Assembly (NCBI RefSeq): GCF_003626975.1
Contig: NZ_CP032616.1
Span: 3,348,001-3,412,000, forward strand
Reading direction: 5' to 3'
DNA: 64,000 nucleotides
Origin: Pseudomonas sp. DY-1
Lineage (GTDB): Bacteria; Pseudomonadota; Gammaproteobacteria; Pseudomonadales; Pseudomonadaceae
Shown here: piece by piece, positions 41,790 through 51,028 of the stretch
Layout of the letters: each line of letters begins with the position of its first letter
Numbering within the stretch: position 1 is the stretch's first letter
Notes under the pieces: model-generated
What the model was told of the DNA's origin: nothing
Database searches by the model: none
Seen by the model: the letters and a program-made list of their open reading frames with translations, nothing else
Made by a program: the position numbers and the translations under genes

Positions 41790-43019
41790 ATGCGTTACCA
41801 GACCGACTTCGTCCCGCAGTACCTGAACGATGCGCCACGCATCCTCCAGATCGGCCCCTGGACACTGCATTACCAGGCTTTCTCCGAGCACGCCCAAGAC
41901 GGTCGCGAGCCGATCCTGATGCTCGGCGGCGCCTTTCAGAGCTTCCGCTCCTTTGTCGCCGAGGTGCAGGAACTGCTGCCCCACCATCCGGTGATCCTGC
42001 TTGATCTCCCGAGCCAGGGCGGCAACCTGCAACTGGCGCCCGAGCTTTCGCTCGAACAACTGGCCGACCTGATCTCTGCCTTCGCCGACGAACTCCGGCT
42101 ACCACCACTGATGCCAATCGGCCTGTCCTACGGCTCCGCCCTGGCAGCCCTGTTCGCCGTGCGCCATCCCCGGCATTGCGCGCGCCTACTGCTGGCTGGA
42201 ATCACAGCATTCGGCCGCCCCGGTGCCCGGCGACTGCTGGAAGAAGGCCTGGATTTACTTGCCGAAGGCCAGGTCCAGCGCTTCGCCCAGGGTGCCCTGA
42301 CCGGCCTGATCAACCCACTGCGCCTGGAAGAAACCGGTATCTCACTGGTCTTCCGCAAGGCACTTTTGCGACAGATGCAGCGTCTTTCCCCGCAAGAACT
42401 TGAACGATACCGGCAGAATAGCCAGCGCCTGCTTACATTCCCCGGATTCGAACGCCACCCGGCGTGCCCAACCCTGGTGCTGGCCGGTGAATTCGATCAC
42501 TTCACCCAACCCTGGGAGCACGCAGGCTTTGCCGCCGCCTGCGCCGACGCCGACTGCGCCCTTATCCACAATGGCGATCACCTCGCCCAGTTCGAACAGC
42601 GCGAAGCCTGCGCCAGCTTCTATCGTCCGTTCCTGCTAGGTAGCGCCCTGCCCTTTGCCAGTTCCGGCGCCACGCGCCTGGCCCGCAATCGCCTGGAGCG
42701 CCTGGAGCGACGCCAGGAACCGCGAGTGGCCCCGTTGAACCGGCGCGGCCGGTTGCTGCACGACGAAGGGGGCGACTGGCCAGTAGAGATTAACGAACTG
42801 GGGTTCTTCGGTGGCCTGGTGGCCGGCAATCTGCCGAGCGCACTGCCCTCGCGTGGATGGCGCCTGCAGGCTGGTGATTTGCCGGAACTGGATGTATTGC
42901 CCCTGCGCCATGAAGGCGACGCCCTCGCCCTGGTCTTCCCGCACACCGACGCAGCGGCCAGCGAGGCGCTGGCAGCCCAGGTTGTGCACGCGGAGCCGCG
43001 AGCCGTGGCTTATGCCTGA
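41790..43019 (+). CDS. RhlA-like alpha/beta hydrolase with possible C-terminal PilZ-like domain
   Basis: 409 residues. Residues about 15-280 form an alpha/beta-hydrolase domain with nucleophile motif GLSYGS, acid region LAGEFDHFTQPWEHAG and late histidine in HNGDHLAQFE; overall it resembles RhlA, which makes hydroxyalkanoyloxyalkanoates. After a basic linker (RNRLERLERRQEPRVAP) a compact beta-rich tail follows. The RRQEPR element plus ELGFFG look like a degenerate PilZ c-di-GMP motif pair (RxxxR, D/NxSxxG). The PilZ assignment is inference, since the second motif is poor. GGAGA 8 bases upstream supports the start. Confidence 0.68.
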   Translation: MRYQTDFVPQYLNDAPRILQIGPWTLHYQAFSEHAQDGREPILMLGGAFQSFRSFVAEVQELLPHHPVILLDLPSQGGNLQLAPELSLEQLADLISAFADELRLPPLMPIGLSYGSALAALFAVRHPRHCARLLLAGITAFGRPGARRLLEEGLDLLAEGQVQRFAQGALTGLINPLRLEETGISLVFRKALLRQMQRLSPQELERYRQNSQRLLTFPGFERHPACPTLVLAGEFDHFTQPWEHAGFAAACADADCALIHNGDHLAQFEQREACASFYRPFLLGSALPFASSGATRLARNRLERLERRQEPRVAPLNRRGRLLHDEGGDWPVEINELGFFGGLVAGNLPSALPSRGWRLQAGDLPELDVLPLRHEGDALALVFPHTDAAASEALAAQVVHAEPRAVAYA

Positions 43020-43041
43020 TCAACAACTGCCACGTCATCGC

Positions 43042-43075
43042 GGGAGCGAATTCATTCGCGAATAAATTCGCCCCC
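43042..43075. repeat. REP-type palindrome (GCGAATTCATTCGC class)
   Basis: GCGAATTCATTCGCG followed by AATAAATTCGCCCC forms an imperfect palindrome between convergent genes. It shares the GCGAAT/ATTCGC core with the elements at 52183 and 54641, so it is a member of the same family. Confidence 0.7.
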
Positions 43076-43092
43076 ACATCAAAAACCCATCG

Positions 43093-43938
43093 TCACGTAC
43101 GCGCCTCCACCACCCTCACCAATGCCGGCCAGGCATCCTGCGGAGTCGTCGCCAGCTCTTTCGGGTCATGCACCCGAGTTTCGTTAAAACCGCAAGCCTC
43201 GAAGCCGCTGGTTATGGCGGCATCGTCCCGATAATGGAGGTAGTAGCGGCCACGGGTCAGCCGGCCAACAAGATCGATCCCCCAGCGCAGCTGGCGATAA
43301 CGCGGATGCTCGCGCAGGTCAGGATAGAGATCGGTGAGGTAGGTGGCAGACGGAAACTGCTTCAGCTCGCCCGCCAGGCGGCACCAGAAGGCTTCTATCA
43401 CCGGCAGATCGAAGTAATTCACCAAGCCTTCGGTGATCACCAGCACCGGCTCTTCATGATCCAGCCCGGAAAACAGCGCCTGCAGGTCATTCACACCCTG
43501 CTCGGCAAGGATATCCACAGGGCGCACCTGGTGCCGCGCATCCAGCCAGCCCTCTTCATGGAGCAGCAGACGCTTGCGTGCAGCCATGGGCGGCAGGTCG
43601 GCCTCCAGGTATCGCAGCTCCGGATAGCGGGAGCAGAAACGCCGCCCCCGGGGCGACAGGCCGCAGGCAATCTCCACCACCTGGCGCACACCGCGCCGCT
43701 CGATAGCTTCGTGCAGCAGGGCGTCGATCAATAGATGGCGTTGCAGCAGGAAGCGCTCGACATCCAGCCCAAAAGCCACTCGCGCGCCCCAGCTCACCGG
43801 CGCCAGAGCCGCGTGGGCGAAGCGTCCGAAAGGCGTAACGAAGGGTTCTTCGGCAAGCTGGTGGCGATACCAGACGTAACCGGTGTAATGCGCACTGGGC
43901 GTGATGTGCGCACTGTCGAGACGGGCAGCTCGGGACAT
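43093..43938 (-). CDS. leucine carboxyl methyltransferase-family SAM methyltransferase
   Basis: 281 residues. The region RGVRQVVEIACGLSPRGRRF is motif I of the LCMT/PPM-type class I methyltransferases, with YLEADLPPMAARKR and VLVITEGLVNYFDLPVIEAF as later motifs. Family members methylate carboxyl groups of small molecules or proteins. No substrate can be inferred from the neighbours. Confidence 0.8.
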   Translation of the reverse strand: MSRAARLDSAHITPSAHYTGYVWYRHQLAEEPFVTPFGRFAHAALAPVSWGARVAFGLDVERFLLQRHLLIDALLHEAIERRGVRQVVEIACGLSPRGRRFCSRYPELRYLEADLPPMAARKRLLLHEEGWLDARHQVRPVDILAEQGVNDLQALFSGLDHEEPVLVITEGLVNYFDLPVIEAFWCRLAGELKQFPSATYLTDLYPDLREHPRYRQLRWGIDLVGRLTRGRYYLHYRDDAAITSGFEACGFNETRVHDPKELATTPQDAWPALVRVVEART

Positions 43939-44009
43939 GGCAACGGGCTCTTGTTATTTTGCGTGACGATTCCGACGCTGGCGTTCAGCTTCGGCTCAGC
44001 ATGCTTCCG

Positions 44010-44015
44010 TATAAT
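44010..44015 (+). promoter_or_regulatory. candidate -10 element upstream of 3-methyladenine glycosylase gene
   Basis: TATAAT in TTCCGTATAATCGCG, 39 bases before the ATG at 44054. No strong -35 at the right spacing was found. Confidence 0.4.
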
Positions 44016-44053
44016 CGCGAGCCTATTCCGACCCGTAACCCTGCGACAGCCCC

Positions 44054-44764
44054 ATGTCCTGCGATCCCATCCTTAGTTTGCCCTGGCCTGGCGCCCGCCC
44101 GCTGACCGACGCCTTTTTCGACCGCGATGCCCAACGGGTGGCCCGCGAGCTGCTGGGCAAGGTGATACGCCATCGGGCAGGCGATCGCTGGCTATCCGCC
44201 CGCATCATCGAGACCGAGGCCTACTATCTGGTGGACAAGGGCAGCCACGCGTCCCTTGGCTACACGCACAAGCGTCGTGCCCTGTTTCTCGATGGCGGGC
44301 ACATCTATATGTATTACTCCCGCGGCGGCGACTCACTGAACTTCAGCGCCCATGGCGCCGGCAACGCGGTGCTGATCAAGTCCGGATACCCCTGGGTAGA
44401 CGCCATATCCCCCGACGATGCCCTGGCTGCCATGCAACGCAACAACCCCGACGCCCAGGGCCTGCCCCGCCCCGCCGAGCGCCTCTGCGCCGGCCAGACG
44501 CTGCTGTGCAAATCCCTTGGCCTGAAGGTGCCCGACTGGGACGGCCAGCGCTTCGACTGGCAGCGTCTGTTCGTTGAAGACGTCGACCAACGTCCCGCCT
44601 GCATCATCCAGAGCGCGCGCCTGGGAATCCCCCACGGCCGCGACGAGCACCTGCCCTATCGCTTCGTCGATGCCGCCTACGCTCGCCATTGCACGCGCAA
44701 CCCGCTGCGCCGCGGGCAGGTCGAAGGACGCGACTACACGCTGATCGAGGACACACACGCATGA
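44054..44764 (+). CDS. mpg: DNA-3-methyladenine glycosylase (AAG/MPG family)
   Basis: 236 residues. It excises alkylated purines. Family features: VARELLGKVIRHRAG, the catalytic glutamate in ARIIETEAYYLVDKGSHAS, and YMYYSRGGDSLNFSAHG. It is unrelated in fold to the Tag and AlkA enzymes. The stop overlaps the next gene (ATGA). Confidence 0.9.
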   Translation: MSCDPILSLPWPGARPLTDAFFDRDAQRVARELLGKVIRHRAGDRWLSARIIETEAYYLVDKGSHASLGYTHKRRALFLDGGHIYMYYSRGGDSLNFSAHGAGNAVLIKSGYPWVDAISPDDALAAMQRNNPDAQGLPRPAERLCAGQTLLCKSLGLKVPDWDGQRFDWQRLFVEDVDQRPACIIQSARLGIPHGRDEHLPYRFVDAAYARHCTRNPLRRGQVEGRDYTLIEDTHA

Positions 44765-46077
44765 GCCAATGGTTCGACCAGGTCACCGCCTGGCTTGGCG
44801 CCAACCCGGAATGGTTGGGACTGGCCATTTTCCTGATCGCCTGCATCGAATGCCTGGCCATCGCCGGCATCGTCGTCCCTGGCGTCGCACTGCTGTTCGC
44901 AGTCGGTGTGATGGCGGGCAGCGGCGCCCTGGAACTCTGGGAAACCCTGCTCCTGGCCTACACGGGCGGCCTGGTGGGCGACATGATCTCCTACGGCCTG
45001 GGTCGACGCTTCCACCAGAACATTCGCCGCCTGCCACTGCTGCGCGACCATCCCGAATGGATCAGCGGCGCGGAGAGCTACTTCCAGCGCTACGGCATCG
45101 CCAGCCTGCTGGTGGGCCGCTACATTGGCCCGCTGCGCCCCATGCTGCCGATGGTCGCAGGCATGCTCGACATGCCTTTCCCGCGCTTCGTCGCCGTGAG
45201 CATGCTGGCGGCAGCCGGATGGGCCGTGGCCTACCTGGTTCCTGGCTGGGCCACCGGCGCGGCATTGCGCCTGCCGCTGCCGGAAGGTTTCTGGAGTGAG
45301 GCCGGGGTCGTGATAGTCGCGATCATCGCCATGCTCGGCCTTATCGTTCACAGCACGCTACGCGAGAAACGCTCGGCTAACCCGCTGGCAGCCGGCCTGT
45401 GTCTGGCGGCCCTGGGCGCACTATTGATCGGCTGGCCGCACCTGCAGGCGCTGGACCAGGGACTGATGGCACTGGTTCAGGAACAGCGCGGAGCCAGCCT
45501 CGATCATTTGATGGTGCTGGTCACCCGCGTTGGCGACTTCAACACCCAGTTGCTCGCCGGTGCCATGCTCGGCGCCCTCCTGTTGCTGCTGCGCCAGTGG
45601 CGCCCAGCCTGCTTCGCCATTGGCACCCTGTTGATCACTGGGCTGGCCAACACCGGCCTCAAACACTTCTTCGCGCGGGCACGGCCCGAGGTACTCGTCG
45701 AACCGCTAACCACGTTCAGCTTCCCCAGCGGCCATAGCTCGGCGGCCTTCGCGTTCTTCCTGGTACTGGGGATTCTCGCCGGTCGCGGCCAGCCGGGGCG
45801 CCTGCGCCTGACCTGGCTGCTGCTGGCCTGCCTGTCGGCGCTACCCATCGCCCTGTCGCGGGTCTACCTCGGTGTGCACTGGCCCACGGACGTCATCGCC
45901 GGCGCCCTACTGGCTGGCGGCATCTCGGCAGCCGGCCTTGCGCTGATGCAGCGTGCAGCGCCATTGACGGCCATGAGCCCAAGGGTGTGGGTACTGATCC
46001 TGCCGGCCTGCCTGGCCCTGCTCGGAGGCATCGCCACCTGGGCCCTGCCGGAAGCGCTGGCGCGATACCGCTACTAG
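44761..46077 (+). CDS. DedA-PAP2 fusion membrane protein
   Basis: 438 residues. The N-terminal half (about 1-200) is a DedA/SNARE-associated domain: GIVVPGVALLFAVG, GLVGDMISYGLGRRF and YIGPLRPMLPMVAGMLDM. The C-terminal half is a PAP2 phosphatase: KHFFARARPE (motif 1), SFPSGHSS (motif 2) and SRVYLGVHWPTDVIAG (motif 3). This pairs a lipid-flippase-like domain with a lipid-phosphate phosphatase, consistent with undecaprenyl-pyrophosphate or phospholipid recycling. The substrate is inferred. Confidence 0.88.
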   Translation: MSQWFDQVTAWLGANPEWLGLAIFLIACIECLAIAGIVVPGVALLFAVGVMAGSGALELWETLLLAYTGGLVGDMISYGLGRRFHQNIRRLPLLRDHPEWISGAESYFQRYGIASLLVGRYIGPLRPMLPMVAGMLDMPFPRFVAVSMLAAAGWAVAYLVPGWATGAALRLPLPEGFWSEAGVVIVAIIAMLGLIVHSTLREKRSANPLAAGLCLAALGALLIGWPHLQALDQGLMALVQEQRGASLDHLMVLVTRVGDFNTQLLAGAMLGALLLLLRQWRPACFAIGTLLITGLANTGLKHFFARARPEVLVEPLTTFSFPSGHSSAAFAFFLVLGILAGRGQPGRLRLTWLLLACLSALPIALSRVYLGVHWPTDVIAGALLAGGISAAGLALMQRAAPLTAMSPRVWVLILPACLALLGGIATWALPEALARYRY

Positions 46078-46109
46078 TGGCTGTCCCAATCAGGCATGGC
46101 GGGGTTCCT

Positions 46110-46700
46110 TCAGGCGATGGACTCGCCCTGCATCTGATCGAGCAGGCCCTGAAGAAAATCCAGGCGCTCATCGGGATCACCCAGGGTCAGCAGGTGAATC
46201 TTTTCCTTGATGTGGAACGGCAGCAGGTAGGAAAGCTGATTGGCCAGCGCCTGTTGCCCTTCCACTACGCCGCCCATGCCCAGGCCCTGGACCATCGGGT
46301 GCTCGGCCAGGGCATTGAGCAGCGCCGCCAGGTCGGCGTGCTCCGCGCGCAGCGGGCGCTCGGGCTCCTCGGCCAGCCATTCGACTTCGGCGAGCGTCAG
46401 CTGATCGCGCAGCACTTCCGCCTTGCTGACATGAAAGCGCCGCCCGCCCTGCACGCGAATACCTAGCAGACCGTTGGGGCGCTGTTGCCAGTCGCGGATC
46501 ACCGCCTCACAACCGACAGCGGCGAACCGACTGGCCGCCTCACCCACTTCCTGGCCTTCGAGAATGCAGACAACGCCGAAGCCTTCACTCTGCTTCATGC
46601 AGCGCCCCAGCATGTCCAGATAGCGCGCCTCGAATATCTGCAAGTCCAGCGTGCAGCCCGGAAACAGCACGGTGTTGAGCGGAAACAACGGCAACTTCAT
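46110..46700 (-). CDS. Lon N-terminal substrate-binding-domain protein
   Basis: 196 residues. It begins MKLPLFPLNTVLFPGCTLDL and continues QIFEARYLDMLGRCM, the LAN/PUA-like domain that starts Lon protease, here standing alone without ATPase or protease parts. Stand-alone members are presumed to bind proteins or RNA. The downstream region lies convergent to the DedA-PAP2 gene. Confidence 0.88.
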   Translation of the reverse strand: MKLPLFPLNTVLFPGCTLDLQIFEARYLDMLGRCMKQSEGFGVVCILEGQEVGEAASRFAAVGCEAVIRDWQQRPNGLLGIRVQGGRRFHVSKAEVLRDQLTLAEVEWLAEEPERPLRAEHADLAALLNALAEHPMVQGLGMGGVVEGQQALANQLSYLLPFHIKEKIHLLTLGDPDERLDFLQGLLDQMQGESIA

Positions 46701-46709
46701 GCGTCGACC

Positions 46710-47426
46710 TCAAGCAATCATGGCAACAGCGAGCGGCAACAGGACCGCCGTGGCGACCCCCATGAGGCTCATCGCCAGGGCGGCAAAGGCACCACACTCC
46801 TCGCCTTCCTGCAAAGCCCGCGCGGTACCAACCGCGTGGGCGGTGAGCCCCAGGGCAATGCCCTGCGCCGCGGGGTGACGCACACCACAACGGCGCAGCA
46901 ACTCCGGCCCGAGAATGGCGCCGAGAACACCGGTAATCAGCACGAACACCGCCGCCAGGGCCGCCACCCCGCCAAGCTGCTCGGCCACGAGCATGGCGAT
47001 GGGCGAGGTCACCGACTTCGGCAGCAACGTCATCAGCACCATGCGCTCAGTGCCGAACCACCAGCCCAGCACAGCTACCGACAGCGTAGCGAAGAGCCCA
47101 CCGAACACCAGCGTCAGCAAGGTCGGCCAGAACAGCTGGCGAATGCGCCGCAGGTTGAGAAAGAGCGGCACAGCCAAAGCAACCGTGGCCGGACCGAGGA
47201 AGACCGTCAGGAGCTGGGTGCTCTGGCGATACTCCTGATAGCTGATGCCGAAGGCCAGCAGCACACCGATCAGCAGCAGCATGGACAGCAGCACCGGTTG
47301 CAGGAATACCCAGCGGGTCTTCTCGTACGCCGCCACGGCCAATTGATAGGCCGCCAGGGTCATGCCGAAGCCGAACAACGGGTGATGCACCACCGCCTGA
47401 ACGGCGGCTTGCCAGTCGAGGCTCAT
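46710..47426 (-). CDS. lrgB: LrgB-family membrane protein
   Basis: 238 residues with about seven membrane segments. The LrgB/CidB signature includes FLGPATVALAVPLFLNLRRI and LLPKSVTSPIAMLVAEQLGG. With LrgA it forms the holin/antiholin-like pair that affects autolysis and in some bacteria exports pyruvate or glycolate. It overlaps lrgA by 4 bases. Confidence 0.9.
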   Translation of the reverse strand: MSLDWQAAVQAVVHHPLFGFGMTLAAYQLAVAAYEKTRWVFLQPVLLSMLLLIGVLLAFGISYQEYRQSTQLLTVFLGPATVALAVPLFLNLRRIRQLFWPTLLTLVFGGLFATLSVAVLGWWFGTERMVLMTLLPKSVTSPIAMLVAEQLGGVAALAAVFVLITGVLGAILGPELLRRCGVRHPAAQGIALGLTAHAVGTARALQEGEECGAFAALAMSLMGVATAVLLPLAVAMIA

Positions 47427-47785
47427 ATGTCCTCCCGGCGATTTGCCTGGCGATCGATGAGCTTCTGCATCAGCCAGCCACAGAAAAGGAAGGCAGCCAG
47501 CAGCGACAGCACCAGCGCACCGACGATGGCCCAGAAGTCCGCCCAGATTGCCTGCGCATAGACCATCACGCCCACCGCCGGCGGCACCAGCAGCAGCGGC
47601 AGGTAGCGCAACAGGCTGCTGGCGGCCAGGCTCAGCGGCTCGCTCACCTCCCCACGCACCAGCAGATAGAGGAACAGCAGCACCAGGCCAATGATGGGCC
47701 CGGGAAGCATCGACAGGAACAGGGCATTGAGCCCGCTACCGATCAGCTGGAACAGCACCAGCCAGGTCAGTCCGCGCAACAGCAT
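47423..47785 (-). CDS. lrgA: LrgA/CidA-family holin-like protein
   Basis: 120 residues, four membrane helices. GSGLNALFLSMLPGPIIGLV and LLRYLPLLLVPPAVGVMVY are family signatures. GGAGA 6 bases before 47785 decides the start over a GTG at 47797. Translationally coupled to lrgB. Confidence 0.9.
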   Translation of the reverse strand: MLLRGLTWLVLFQLIGSGLNALFLSMLPGPIIGLVLLFLYLLVRGEVSEPLSLAASSLLRYLPLLLVPPAVGVMVYAQAIWADFWAIVGALVLSLLAAFLFCGWLMQKLIDRQANRREDI

Positions 47786-47992
47786 GAAATTCTCCACCGG
47801 TCAGGTCCGGCCAGGCAGGGCCTCGGCCGGGGGCATTATAGGCTTGCCGGCTGTCCCGCTATAACCCGCCATTCGCAGGGGGCATGGCGTCTTGACCCGC
47901 CGGGGCCGGCATGATGATCTAAGCGCTGCACGCAAGAAGGGGCCCACCCCGAATCATAAGAATTACAACACTGCATCCACGGAGGATGACGT

Positions 47993-48448
47993 ATGGCGTT
48001 CGTACCAGTAGCGGAACTGAAGAACTACGTTGGCAAGGAACTCGGCCACTCGGAATGGGTGACGATCGACCAGAATCGCATTAACCAGTTCGCCGAATGC
48101 ACCGGCGACCACCAGTTCATCCACGTCGACCCGGAGCGCGCCAAGCAGACCCCCTTCGGCTCCACCATCGCCCACGGTTTCCTCAGCCTGTCGCTGATTC
48201 CCAAGCTGATCGAAGGCCTGCTGATCATGCCCGAAGGCCTGAAAATGGTCGTCAACTACGGCCTCGACAGCGTGCGTTTCATCCAGCCGGTGAAAGTCGA
48301 CGCCCGCGTGCGCCTGGCGGTGAAAGTGTCTGACATTACAGAGAAGAACCCGGGCCAGTGGCTGATCAAGGCTCTCTGCACCCTGGAGATCGAAGGCCAG
48401 CAGAAGCCCGCCTACGTCGCTGAGTCCATCAGCCTCTGCTTCGTCTGA
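47993..48448 (+). CDS. MaoC-like (R)-enoyl-CoA hydratase
   Basis: 151 residues. It has the hot-dog-fold hydratase signature FAECTGDHQFIHVDPERA (catalytic Asp and His) and STIAHGFLSLSL. Members hydrate enoyl-CoA to R-3-hydroxyacyl-CoA and can supply polyhydroxyalkanoate precursors. GGAGG precedes the ATG. A strong terminator follows. Confidence 0.88.
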   Translation: MAFVPVAELKNYVGKELGHSEWVTIDQNRINQFAECTGDHQFIHVDPERAKQTPFGSTIAHGFLSLSLIPKLIEGLLIMPEGLKMVVNYGLDSVRFIQPVKVDARVRLAVKVSDITEKNPGQWLIKALCTLEIEGQQKPAYVAESISLCFV

Positions 48449-48464
48449 GCCCTTCCTCGTCACC

Positions 48465-48492
48465 AAAAAAGCCCGCAATCGCGGGCTTTTTT
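48465..48492. terminator. bidirectional rho-independent terminator
   Basis: AAAAAAGCCCGC, loop AATC, GCGGGCTTTTTT: a perfect 12-bp stem with flanking A and T runs, 16 bases after the MaoC-like stop. Confidence 0.9.
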
Positions 48493-48532
48493 GCGCCACA
48501 CTGAAAGGCAGATGCAAGGAAAAGGACACCCG

Positions 48533-50260
48533 ATGAAGCCGCTTCTGCCCCTCAGCCTCGCCATCCTGCTTGCAGCCTGCGGCGAGGGCGAACCCCTCAC
48601 GCCGCCGGATGCCCGCCTGCCGGACGGTTCCCGCTACCGCGGCGAACTGGTCGACGGCCTGCTGCAGGGACCGGGCCGCCTGGACTACAACAACGGCACC
48701 AGGTTCGAAGGCCAGTTCAAGGATGGTCAGCCCGAGGGCCAGGGCGAATGGCACGGCCCCAACGGCCTGGTCTACGTCGGCGAATTCAAGTCGGGCCTGT
48801 TCCATGGCCGGGGCCGCCTCGCCTACGGCAATGGCACAACCTACGAAGGCGGCTTCGCCCACAACCAGTTCGACGGCGAAGGCACCCTGCGCCAGGGCGA
48901 GGTCACCTATCGCGGCCAGTTCCGCAACGACAAGTACCAGGGCTTCGGCATCCTCGAATGGTCCGACGGAAGCAATTACCAGGGACACTTCAAAGCCGGC
49001 CAGCCGGATGGCGAAGGCGTTCGTACCGATGAAGCGGGCAATCGTTTCAGCGGGCGATTCAAGCGTGGCCAACTGGAGGGCCAAGGGGCCTATCAGGGGC
49101 AGGACGGTTCCAGTTACATCGGCGAGTTCCGCAACAGCCTGTTCGACGGCAAGGGGCGCTTCACCAGCGGTGACGGCGATGTCTGGAGCGGCACCTTCAA
49201 GGAGGGCAACCTCGTTGGTGAGGGCGAATTCACCGGGGCCGATGGCAGCCACTACGAGGGCCACTTCCGGCACTGGCGCTACCAAGGCGAGGGCAAGCTG
49301 TCGCTGGCCGACGGCAGTCGCTACCAGGGGCACTTCAACGACGGTCTCTACGGTGGCACCGGCAGCCTGACACTGCCCGATGGAAAGCGTGAAACCGGCA
49401 TCTGGCAGGAGGGCACGCGCATCCGCGACGAAAAGGGCAAGGCCCTGCCCGATCCACTGGAAATCGGCCTGCTGGCCCAGGGGCACCTGCTCGAACAAGC
49501 AATCGATGCCCTGCCGGTGTCCACCCCGGAAGTGGAGCTTTACTCCATCAGCCTCGCCGGTGACGGCCGCCAGAGCGTTTTCCTGCGCGAAGCAGACTAC
49601 GTCTCCAGGCTACTGGCCGAGCGTTTTGGCGCCCACGGCCAGATCACCCTGGTCAACCACCGCGAACATATGACCGACCGTCCCCTGGCCACCCGGGAAA
49701 GTCTGTCCCGCGCCATCCGGGCCGTTGCCAGGCGCAGCGGACCAGAAGACCTGGTGTTCATCTACCTCACCAGCCACGGCTCGCCGACCCATGAACTGGC
49801 CCTGGAGCAACCCGGCCTTCAGTTGGGCCACCTGCCCGCGCAGGAGCTTGCAGACCTGCTCGTTCCTCTCAAGGACAGATACAAGGTACTGGTGATCTCC
49901 GCCTGCTACTCCGGCGGATTCATTCCTCCCCTGAAGGACGACAGGACCCTGATCATGACTGCGGCCCGTACCGATCGCGTATCCTTCGGATGCTCCGAGG
50001 AGAACGACTTCACCTACTTCGGCCGCGCGCTATTCGCCGACGCCTTCAGCGAGACAGACGACCTGGAGCGGGCCTTTGGCATCGCCAGGGAGAAAGTCGC
50101 CGAGCGCGAGAAGGCCGACGACTTCGAAGCCTCGGAACCGCAGATCTGGGCGCCCAAGTCCGTCACCGCGCGCTGGCGTGCGCTTCGTGAGCACCAGGCG
50201 GAGCAGGCACTGACCGCGCAAAGCGCCACGAACCCCGACAAAACCGCTCGTAGCCACTAA
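48533..50260 (+). CDS. MORN-repeat / caspase-like (peptidase C13 type) lipoprotein
   Basis: 575 residues. The signal peptide ends in lipobox LLAACG. Residues about 35-300 are eleven MORN repeats of about 23 residues (SRYRGEL, TRFEGQF, LVYVGEF, TTYEGGF, VTYRGQF and so on), plus a degenerate twelfth. Residues about 325-560 form a caspase/legumain-like fold with catalytic His in YLTSHGSP and Cys in [10 protein letters not shown]. The protein is therefore predicted to be anchored in the envelope with a MORN scaffold and a cysteine protease. Target unknown. The start at 48533 is chosen for the lipoprotein signal. Confidence 0.86.
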   Translation: MKPLLPLSLAILLAACGEGEPLTPPDARLPDGSRYRGELVDGLLQGPGRLDYNNGTRFEGQFKDGQPEGQGEWHGPNGLVYVGEFKSGLFHGRGRLAYGNGTTYEGGFAHNQFDGEGTLRQGEVTYRGQFRNDKYQGFGILEWSDGSNYQGHFKAGQPDGEGVRTDEAGNRFSGRFKRGQLEGQGAYQGQDGSSYIGEFRNSLFDGKGRFTSGDGDVWSGTFKEGNLVGEGEFTGADGSHYEGHFRHWRYQGEGKLSLADGSRYQGHFNDGLYGGTGSLTLPDGKRETGIWQEGTRIRDEKGKALPDPLEIGLLAQGHLLEQAIDALPVSTPEVELYSISLAGDGRQSVFLREADYVSRLLAERFGAHGQITLVNHREHMTDRPLATRESLSRAIRAVARRSGPEDLVFIYLTSHGSPTHELALEQPGLQLGHLPAQELADLLVPLKDRYKVLVISACYSGGFIPPLKDDRTLIMTAARTDRVSFGCSEENDFTYFGRALFADAFSETDDLERAFGIAREKVAEREKADDFEASEPQIWAPKSVTARWRALREHQAEQALTAQSATNPDKTARSH

Positions 50261-50288
50261 GCTCAGCTTGTATCAGCGGAGAAACAAC

Positions 50289-50930
50289 ATGCATCTGACG
50301 CCCCAGCACATACTGCTCGCCGGCGCCACTGGATTGACCGGCGAGCATTTGCTCGACCGCCTGCTCAACGAACCCACGGTTGCTCGCGTCCTGGCCCCCA
50401 CACGGCGCCCGCTGGCCGGACACCCACACCTGCTGAACCCCGTCGGCCCGCTGGCCGATCTGTTGCCGCAGCTGCAGGGACAGGTGGACGTCGCCTTCTG
50501 CTGCCTGGGCAGCACCATCCGCCAGGCCGGAACCCAGGAAATCTTCCGCTCCGTGGACCTGGACCTGGTCCTGGCCTTCGCCCAGCGCGCCCGCGAACTG
50601 GGTGCCCGGCACTTCATCGTGATCAGCGCCCTCGGAGCCAATCGCGCGTCCTCGATCTTCTACAACAAGGTCAAGGGCGAGATGGAGGAAGCTCTCAAGG
50701 CCATGGACTGGCCGCAACTGACCATCGCCCGCCCATCCCTGTTGATAGGGCCGCGCAGCGAGTTCCGTTTCGGCGAACGCCTGGCCGCGACCTTCATGCG
50801 CTGGCTGCCCGGCAAGTACCGTGGCATCGATGTCTGCACCCTGGCCCGCGCGCTCTGGCGCCTGGCGCTGGAAGAGGAAGACGGTATTCGCATCATCGAG
50901 TCGGACGATCTGCGTCGCCTCGGTCGCTGA
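50289..50930 (+). CDS. NAD(P)-binding oxidoreductase-like protein
   Basis: 213 residues. Rossmann motif [18 protein letters not shown] near the N-terminus, [36 protein letters not shown] (Tyr-x3-Lys like, YNKVK) and [15 protein letters not shown]. It belongs to the atypical SDR/NAD-epimerase group (HTATIP2-like). No substrate is known. GGAGA lies 8 bases before the ATG. Confidence 0.82.
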   Translation: MHLTPQHILLAGATGLTGEHLLDRLLNEPTVARVLAPTRRPLAGHPHLLNPVGPLADLLPQLQGQVDVAFCCLGSTIRQAGTQEIFRSVDLDLVLAFAQRARELGARHFIVISALGANRASSIFYNKVKGEMEEALKAMDWPQLTIARPSLLIGPRSEFRFGERLAATFMRWLPGKYRGIDVCTLARALWRLALEEEDGIRIIESDDLRRLGR

Positions 50931-51028
50931 CAACGGCGGGAGCACGCCCGCCGTTGGCCGAAATCCCCGCGCCCTTGCGATTCGCCCCCTGCTAAGGTGA
51001 ACGACGTCTTTTGCCGGAGACAGCCAGC

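Noticed and set aside
46710..47785. lrgAB read as phage holin genes
   Set aside because: Sequence signatures are those of chromosomal LrgA/LrgB and the neighbours are core genes.
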